This document shows, piece by piece, positions 1-7,001 of a stretch of DNA of 13,395 nt. This stretch comes from Eimeria necatrix (taxonomy: Eukaryota > Apicomplexa > Conoidasida > Eucoccidiorida > Eimeriidae), in assembly GCF_000499385.1 (NCBI RefSeq), contig NW_013651814.1:1-13395 (forward strand), given 5' to 3'. The notes beneath the pieces are model-generated. The model made no database searches and was not told the DNA's origin. It saw nothing but the letters and a program-made list of their open reading frames with translations. Numbering within the stretch: the stretch's first letter is position 1; every line of letters begins with the position of its first letter. The translations under genes and the position numbers were made by a program.

Positions 1-170
1 GGGGGGGGGGGGGCCCCCGGGGGCCCCTCTGGGGGGGCCCCCCCGGGGGCCCCGGGGGCCCCCAACGCTGCAGCAAACCCTTTTGCTGCTTTTGGGTCTT
101 TTGATGGTCTGGGGGGCATGGGGGCCCCTTTTTCAATGCCAGTGACGGACACGAGGCCCCCGGAGGAGAG
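1..170 (+). CDS. DSK2: Ubiquilin penultimate exon (5' end cut by window)
   Basis: The open frame begins at base 1. Bases 1-63 are a GGGGCCCC-type tract encoding Gly, Ala, Pro and one Ser, and the rest is unique sequence ending RPPEE. The last two bases, AG, pair with the first base of the next exon to make Arg. The true 5' boundary of this exon cannot be seen. Confidence 0.8.
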
Positions 171-554
171 GTGGGCTGCTGGCGGCGAGGGTTTAGGGTT
201 TAGGGTTTAGGGTTTAGGGTTTGCGGCTTGGGGCTGCGCGCTCAGGGATTGGGGTCGAGGGTTTCGGGTTTAGGGTTTAGGGTTTAGGGTCGCGCCCATG
301 TTTCGGCGACCCGCTTTTTCCGCGCCGCTGCCGCAGCGCCAGGGTTTAGGGCTTAGGGTTTAGGGCTTAGGGTTTAGGGTTTAGGGTTTAGGGTTTAGGG
401 TTTGGGGCGTGCTTTCAGGTTTGCCTCGCAGCTGCAGTCGCTGACGGATATGGGGTTTATTGACAGAGACGCAAACATAGCAGCACTTCAGGAAGCAGAT
501 GGAGATGTGAATGCTGCAATTACGCGTTTGTTGGAGCGGGGTTTGGGAAATTAG
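1..554 (+). CDS. DSK2: Ubiquilin/Dsk2-type ubiquitin receptor, 3' end (exons 1-170 and 419-554; 5' part outside window)
   Basis: The last 101 codons are visible. Exon 1-170 starts inside a GC-rich tract read as Gly/Pro/Ala, continues with NPFAAFGSFDGLGGMGAPF and ends at RPPEE plus the first two bases of an Arg codon. The donor is AG|GTGGGC at 171 and the acceptor TTTCAG|G at 416-418. Joining restores PEERFASQLQSLTDMGF, the hallmark entry of the ubiquilin C-terminal UBA domain. The three-helix UBA then runs through the MGF loop, DANIAALQEADGDVNAAI and ends LLERGLGN with TAG at 552-554. UBA domains bind ubiquitin chains; ubiquilins shuttle ubiquitylated clients to the proteasome through an N-terminal ubiquitin-like domain, which must lie upstream. 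The Gly/Pro-rich linker before the UBA is normal for the family, but here it is supplied by the GGGGCCCC repeat. Another UBA protein is possible, but the PEER-(x)-QLxxLxxMGF junction argues for ubiquilin. Confidence 0.88.
171..418 (+). repeat. Ubiquilin intron filled with TTTAGGG telomere-like arrays
   Basis: This GT-AG intron contains arrays at about 190-222, 264-292 and 343-403, all in TTTAGGG orientation. The last array ends 15 bases before the acceptor CAG. The spaces between arrays are GC-rich and show no coding signal. Confidence 0.85.
419..554 (+). CDS. DSK2: Ubiquilin terminal exon encoding the UBA domain
   Basis: Forty-four codons after a one-base phase, covering a complete UBA domain with conserved MGF and LL residues. 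The stop TAG at 552-554 is the first TTAGGG of the downstream telomere-like array, so the repeat provides the terminator. Confidence 0.88.
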
Positions 555-969
555 GGTTTAGGGTTTAGGGTTTAGGGTTTGGGGTTTAGGGTTTGGGGTT
601 TGGGGCTGCGGCCGCGACGGCGAGAGTCCCGGCCGAGGCTCCGGCCGAAGGCGTTTTCGCAAGGGCGAAGAGGGCCTGGGGGCCAGGGCCGAGGGTTTAG
701 GGTTTAGGGTTTAGGGTTTAGGGTTTAGGGTTTAGGCCCGTCCCCCCTCAGTTTATCCGCGCCCGCAACGCAAACGCCTGTGCACAGGAGCATGTAAGGC
801 CTTGGCCTTAAAGTATATATGCATTTATATTTCCATTTCCATTATATTTATATTTATTGAAATAAATCTGAATTTATAATTATTATAAATGTGTATATGT
901 GCTGAAAGCACTTGAGGACCTACACGTGCACTTTGGCCGAACGCACAAGTGCTCAGGTGTATGTACACC

Positions 970-982
970 TCGCATGCATGCA
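970..982. promoter_or_regulatory. TGCATGCA-type motif
   Basis: CGCATGCATGCA sits directly after a copy of the dispersed palindrome, and GTGCATGCA recurs near 1060-1068. TGCATGCA is a known ApiAP2 transcription-factor motif in other apicomplexans. The role here is inferred only. Confidence 0.25.
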
Positions 983-2010
983 CCAAGACACTGCAAGTGC
1001 TGCAAATCTCTTTTTTGCATTTCTGCATTTTCTACTTTCTGCACATTCTCTGAATTGCGTGCATGCAAATTCATTAAAGTGCTCAAACCCTCAAACCCTG
1101 AAGGGCGGCGGTTGAAGTGTTGCAGTGTACATACACCACAAATTGAACGGCAGATGCTGGTTTAAGTTTTCCAGGTACAATCCACACGCCAGGGTCTAGG
1201 GTTTAGGGTTTGGGGTTTAGGGTTTAGGGTTTGGGGTTCAGGGTTTAGGGTTTACGGGGGGGGTTAGGGGCCTGGCTGCCAAGGGCTTAGGTGGGGCGGC
1301 TCAGGGTTTAGGGTTTAGCGGCTTCGGCGGATAGGGTTTAGGATAGGCGGTCGGTGGATAGGGTTTAGGGTTTAGAGGCCTGGCAGTTCAGGTGGTGTTA
1401 GGGTTTAGGACGTGGGGCTCCAATGAACGAATAGGGTTTGAAGTATTTAGGGTTTAGGGTTTAGGGATTAGGGTTTGGAGTGAGGTGCTTTTAGTATTGC
1501 CTCTTAGAGCCCGAAACCCCAGGCCCAGAAGGGTTAGGGGTTAAAACCCTAATTTAGGTTTTGGGGGAGCTGCTGCTTTCGTCCTTCCTCTTGCCACTTA
1601 GTTAACAGTCTTTTCGCAAATAAAATTAAGATAATTTAGTTTGCAAATGAAATAAAAATGAATTTCGTACAGAGGGAGAATTTAAAAAGGCAAAGGTCGA
1701 GGCGGTGCTCTTCAGGTGTACAGACACCTCAAGCGACTGCACGGGCGCCAGCGGATCCGCGAAATCATTTCAAGTTCACTTCTTTGCCTTTCACTTGAAT
1801 TTAAAAACAATTAAATCATTTTATTTCAGCATTTTTATTTAATAATACCCTTTTCTTCCGCTGTTCTTGGACGATCCCGGTGGAGCCCGAGGGGGCCCCG
1901 AGCACTGGGGGGGCCCCCAGCAGGAAATGCCGGGGGCCCCCCTGGGGCCCCTGGGTATCAGTTCCAGCGCTTTCTTCTTTATGTGGTGTTCTCTTCTTTA
2001 TTTGGTGAAG

Positions 2011-2017
2011 TATAAAA
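2011..2017 (+). promoter_or_regulatory. TATA-like box upstream of the M3 peptidase start
   Basis: TATAAAA lies about 180 bases upstream of the proposed ATG at 2195. Canonical TATA promoters are not well established in this group, so this is a weak positional call. Confidence 0.2.
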
Positions 2018-2194
2018 CCCTTTTTTAGATCTAAATTCGAAACCCTAAACCCTAAACCCTAGGTTAGGGTATCGAGCCACCGGAGCTTGCATTTCGCACG
2101 TGGCAAAGACCAAAAACTGATTTTCCTTCCTACTTGCAGAATTTAAAAAGTTCATTTTCTTTTCATTTTCAAAACTAACATCAAAACCCAACAA

Positions 2195-2515
2195 ATGAGA
2201 ATTCCCCGGGGCCCCTGGGCCCCGAGGGCCCCCCTGGGGGCCCTGGGGGCCCCCCGACTCAGGGGGCCCCGGGGGGCCCCCCCCTCCCTCTGTGGGGCCC
2301 CCCACCTGGGGGGCCCCCAGCGGGGGGCCCCCCACCGGGGGGCCCCCCAGGGGCCCCTCCAGAGGTTTGGGGGCCCTCCTGTGCTGCTTCAAACCTCCTC
2401 GGGGGCCCCCAGAGGATCTGATCGCAATTTGCTGCTGCTGCTGCTGCTGCGGCGGTGTCACAGTTCGAGGTGTACGTACACCCGGAGTTGTCACCCCACA
2501 AGCTCTTCATATCGA

Positions 2516-2550
<35 letters not shown>

Positions 2551-2628
2551 GGCGGGTGCCAGCAGCAGCATCCACACCTGCAGCAGCAGCAGCAAAAGGC
2601 CCATCAGCAGCAACAGGAGAAGCGTGCA

Positions 2629-2660
<32 letters not shown>

Positions 2661-2679
2661 GCAGCAGCAGCAGCAGCGA

Positions 2680-2710
<31 letters not shown>

Positions 2711-3000
2711 TGGAGCTCTGTTCCTGGTTTGCTGCAGCTGCCAGGTGTCGATACACCTGAGGCTTTGCTGCAGCTCGCGCGGCAGTGCATGCGCGACTGC
2801 AGCAGACTTTTGGAAAAGGAGAAAAAGGAGTTTGAAAATGAAATAAAAAAAGAAATTAAAAAAGAAATTAAAGAAATTAAAAATGAATTTAAAAATGAAT
2901 TCAAAAATAATTCAGAAAACAGACAAAAACAAGCTGTACAGACACTCGACGCCGTCAGCAACGCACTGTGCAAAGTTGCAGACGCCGCAGAACTCATCAG
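2195..3000 (+). CDS. MIPEP: M3 peptidase exon 1: low-complexity N-terminus plus first conserved helices
   Basis: ATG at 2195 (context AACAAATGA) is the first Met after an in-frame TAA at 2144. Residues 1-75 come from a GGGGCCCC block and are Pro/Gly/Ala/Arg-rich with no acidic residue, which would suit a matrix presequence. Leu, Ala and Ser runs from CTG/CAG repeats follow to about 2709. Conserved sequence starts at VPGLLQLPGVDTPEA, is interrupted by a Lys/Glu/Asn AT-rich insert (2816-2925), and resumes at QTLDAVSNALCKVADAAEL. The exon ends in phase 2 at AG|GTTCGA. An upstream first exon cannot be excluded. Confidence 0.7.
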
Positions 3001-3755
3001 GTTCGAAGGGTTTAGGGTTTAGGGTTTAGGGTTTAGGGTTTAGGGTTTAGGGTTTGCAGCGAGGGTTTGGAGTAGGGGGATCATGAATTAGGGTCTAGGG
3101 TTTAAGGGTCAAGAAAGCATGGAAGAAACCTCAAACACTCACCGGCCATTTGTCAAATGGGGTGGCTACGTGCAGCTTAGGGTTTAGGGTTTAGGGTTTA
3201 GGGTTTAGGGTTTAGGGTTTGCGGGCGCAGGAATGTTCATCCGTTGCCGGAGTGGCAACAGGCCGGAGACCAAGTGGTGCAGGAGGTGCAGCACTTCATG
3301 AGCGTGGCGAACTTCAGCGACTCCGTAAACCCTAAACCCTAAACCCTAAACCCTAAACCCTAATCCATAAACCCTAGGGACTGCGTCCTTTTTAGCTCCG
3401 CAGAGCGCACGCTTCACAAACCCTTGGCGGTCTGAAGCTTATTAGGGTTTAGGGTTTAAAGCTTGGGGTTTGGGGTTTTCAGATATACGAGAGACTGCGA
3501 GAAGGAGCTCCAGCCCAAGCTGAGAGCAGTGGAGAGGAGCCGTGAGTACTCGCTAAACCCTGAACCCCAAACCCTAAACCCTAGATCCTAAACCCTAAAC
3601 CCTAAACCCTAAACCCTGATTTTTCCGTGCAACTCTAGCTGCATGCGTTCTCGCACGAGGCAAGGCTTCTGCATTCCGCACTGGTGCTGCGCCATTCCGG
3701 AAATTGCTGCGTTTGCTGCTGCTGCTGCAGCTGCAAGCCTGCAGCACCTGCAGCA

Positions 3756-3799
<44 letters not shown>

Positions 3800-4037
3800 A
3801 CTGACTAAGGAGGAGGCCGTGGTGCTGCGCTGCATGCGCGAGGCGATGGAGCAGCAGGGCGTACACCTCAGCAGCAAAGAAAAGGTGAGCAGCAGCAGCA
3901 CGAGGTGTACAGACACCCTGCGCAGCAGCAGCTGCTGCTGCCGTTGCTGCTGCTGCTGCTGCCGTTGATGTTGCTGCTGCCGTTGATGTTGCTGCTGCCG
4001 TTGCTGCTGCTGCTGCTGCTGTTCGTATTGCTGCTGC

Positions 4038-4073
<36 letters not shown>

Positions 4074-4189
4074 CGTTGCTGCTGCTGCTGCAGCAACTGC
4101 TGCTTCTCCAGCAGTTGCTGCCACCTGCGTAGCAGCAGCTGCTGCAACTGCTGCTCCTGTGCGCACTCTTCTGTTGCCACATCCGCAAG

Positions 4190-4240
<51 letters not shown>

Positions 4241-5431
4241 GCTCTGGCTAGCTACGCAATCCGCAAGTGCCTCAAGCACTTTAATTGCCATTTAATTAAT
4301 TGAATTTATTTAAATGCCATTTAAAATTAATTTAAATTCTTCTCGACAAACTGACCCCACACTTTCGGGTGTACGTACACCTCAGGAAAGCCTGCTGCGC
4401 CTCCTCGAAGAAGAAAGCCAAGCAGCAGCAGCATGTCTTCAGGCGCAGCAGCACGCCCCCCGTGAGACGCAAACCCTAAACCCTAAACCCTAAACCCTAA
4501 ACCCTAATGCACGGACTTGCCTTTCAAAACAGACGGACCTGCAAAGACCCTTACTGCCTCAAGCCTTGAGTGGGGCCCCGCAGGGGCCCCCCAGGGGCCC
4601 CCCAGGGGCCCCGCAGGGGCCCCGCAGGGGCCCCCCAGGGGCCCCCCAGGGGCCCCCCGAGCCCCCCCAGGGGCTCCATAGGGGCCCCTCAGGCGCCCCC
4701 CGGGGGCCCCACAGGGGCCCCACAGGGACCTCCGACGGGCCCCACAAAGGCCCCATAGGGGCCCCACAAAGGCCCCACAGGGGCCCCACAGGGGCCCCCC
4801 TGGGGCCCCACAGGTGCTCTAGAAACCCTATAGGAAGCTCACATGAAGGCAAAAGTACCTTCAATGGAGCCTCTCAGGGCCTCCATAGGGGGCCCCTGTA
4901 GGGCCCCTAGGGGCCCCTGTGGGGCCCCTGTGGGGCCCCCCAGGGGCCCCCGTGGGGCCCCAAACTGTGGGGCCCCCAGGGGCCCCACAGTTATCTCACG
5001 AGAAACCTCCAGGATATCCACAAGAACTCCCTGTGGGGCCCTGTGGGCCCTATGAGGCAAATGTGGGGCCCTGTGGGGCCCCACAGAGGGGCCCCTGGGG
5101 GGCCCCTGTAGAGCCTTGTGGGGCCCCGGAGGGCCCCTGAGGGCCCCCTGGGGGGCCCCTGGGGGCCCCCTGGGGGCCCCCTGGGGGCCCCCTGGGGGGC
5201 CCCGGGGGGGCCCCTTGGGAAGGCAGAATGTGTTTCTTGGAGCTGCTTTGGGAGCCTCATTTTGCTGCTGTTGTGTTTATCAGAATTGCTTTTAGTGGTT
5301 AATTTTATTTTTAATTTAATTTTAATTTGTTTATTTTGTTTTTCTGCTTTTTTAGAAATGGAAATATCAGTGGACACACTTTTAGCAGCAGGAGTGCCTC
5401 CAGGAGTAATTGCAATGCGCACGGCTGAGCT

Positions 5432-5487
<56 letters not shown>

Positions 5488-6639
5488 TCTTCTCTTTGTG
5501 GGGCCGCAAGAAGAGCAGCAAAGTCAGCACGCTCACCATTTCGGCAGACGACGAATTCACAAAAGTCCTCCTCAGGTACCGACTCCCTAAACCCTAAACC
5601 CTAAACCCTAAACCCTAAACCCTAAATTGTGTTTTCAACTATTAGTCCCACAGACTGAGCCCCAAACCCTTATTTTTTTGCAAACTCTCAGTGCCGGAAA
5701 GCACCTCTCGCCGTACAAACCCTAAACGCTAAACCCTAAGCTCTAAACCCTAAACCCTAAACCCTAAACCCTAAACCCTCGGGCTTCTTGCTGCAGCACA
5801 AACTGTCCTTTTCTGCTGCCTTAAAGACTGCGAGTTTGCTCTTGGCCTTTCCGAAAGTCGAAGAGAAACTTTTGAAATGTTTTATCATTTTATTAATTTA
5901 ATTAAATTTAATTAATTTAATTTAATTTAATTTAATTTAATTTAATTTAATTTATTTTATTTTATTTTATTTTACTTATTTATTTTATTTTGATTTGACT
6001 TCCAAAAAGGACTTGTGGCGATTCCGGGCTGCGGAAAGAAATTCATTTGTTGACAGAAAGCGACAGCAGAGAGGTGAGTTTTAATTTAATTAATTTAATT
6101 TAATTAAATTAATTTAATTAATTTAATTTAATTAATTTAATTAATTTAATTAATTAAATTTAATTAAATTAAATTAATTAATTCAATTTAAATCAGTTTA
6201 ATTTAATTTGATTCTTATTTTTGGTTCAACTTAATTTAATTGATTTAATTTAATTTAATTTAGTTTTATTTATTTGAATTTATTTTTTCTTTTTCCAAAA
6301 TTTGCTCTTTTCCGCTTTTCCCTTTTGCTGCTTCCTTTCTTGTTCTGGATTTCCAATTAATTCTTTTTGAATTTAAATTAATTCTTTTTAAATTTTAATG
6401 AATTATTTAACCACATATCAATTAATTCTTTGCAATATTCCATTAATTGTCTCAAATATCCATTTAATTCTTTTTAATTATTTAATTTTAATTCAAATAA
6501 ATTAATTTTAATTCAAAAGTTCTCTTTTTGCTGCAGGCAGCAGATTTCAACTTTCTTCATCTTTTGGCCCTCAGGCAAAAACTGGCCCGCAGCAGAGGCT
6601 TCGAGTCTTGGGCAGCTTTTGCACAAAGGTGCAGCTTGC

Positions 6640-6674
<35 letters not shown>

Positions 6675-6969
6675 TTGCTGCTGTGCTTGCTGCTGCTGGT
6701 GTTGCTGTTGCTGCTGCAGCTGCTGGTGTTGCTGCTGGTGTTGCTGCTGCTGGTGTTGCTGTTGCCCCTTCTAGTTGTTGCTACTGCTGTTGCTGTGGCT
6801 GTTGCTGCTGCTGTTGCTGTTGCTGCTGCTGTTGCTGTGGCTGTTGCTGCTGCTGCTGCTGTGGCTGTTGCTGCTGTCGCTGTGGCTGTTGCTGCTGCAG
6901 CTGTTGCTGTTGCTCTTGTTGATGCTGCTGTCGTTCCTGCTCGTGTTGCTGTTGCTGCTGCTGTTGCTT

Positions 6970-7001
<32 letters not shown>

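Larger units (their letters stand above)
555..2194. other. Intergenic region between ubiquilin and the M3 peptidase gene
   Basis: No convincing coding sequence. It holds TTTAGGG arrays (555-606, 694-736, and degenerate ones over 1197-1475), an AT-rich stretch with AATAAA at 861-866 that could serve ubiquilin 3' end formation, and three dispersed palindromes (956-969, 1125-1136, 1715-1728). It also has AT-rich DNA at 1615-1680 and 1785-1850, a GGGGCCCC block at 1890-1955, and a short inverted CCCTAAA/TTAGGG cluster at 2040-2068. Open frames of 60-90 codons around 825-1165 overlap in several frames and match nothing I recognise. Confidence 0.6.

Noticed and set aside
171..740. Chromosome end
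   Set aside because: The arrays are short, internal, in both orientations, and embedded in introns, so they are interstitial telomere-like repeats rather than a telomere.
899..1165. 88-codon + frame with Cys/His residues
   Set aside because: Not recognised, overlaps frames on both strands, and contains two copies of the dispersed palindrome; no splice or conservation support.
2744..2757. Palindrome variant GGTGTCGATACACC as an inserted element in exon 1
   Set aside because: It encodes PGVDTPEA, which aligns with conserved residues of the family, so coding constraint can explain it.
2045..2997. Overlapping long frames on both strands across 2045-2997
   Set aside because: Only the + frame from 2195 leads into conserved M3 sequence. 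The rest are read-through of GC and CAG repeats.
4533..4572. Possible exon TDLQRPLLPQAL after AAACAG, resembling the KHLLPEHI segment of MIPEP
   Set aside because: It would need a phase 0 donor upstream, but exon 5 ends in phase 1. Exon 6 (5356) fits the phase exactly and supplies TLLAAGVPPGVI at the same alignment position.
4504..5140. Gly/Pro/Ala-rich frames on both strands of the GGGGCCCC block
   Set aside because: Present in most frames because the repeat lacks stop codons; the block lies inside a phase-consistent intron.
5798..5880. Open stretch HKLSFSAALKTASLLLAFPK after GCTGCAG in intron 7
   Set aside because: No usable donor follows, it needs the wrong phase, and exon 8 joins directly with a better family match.
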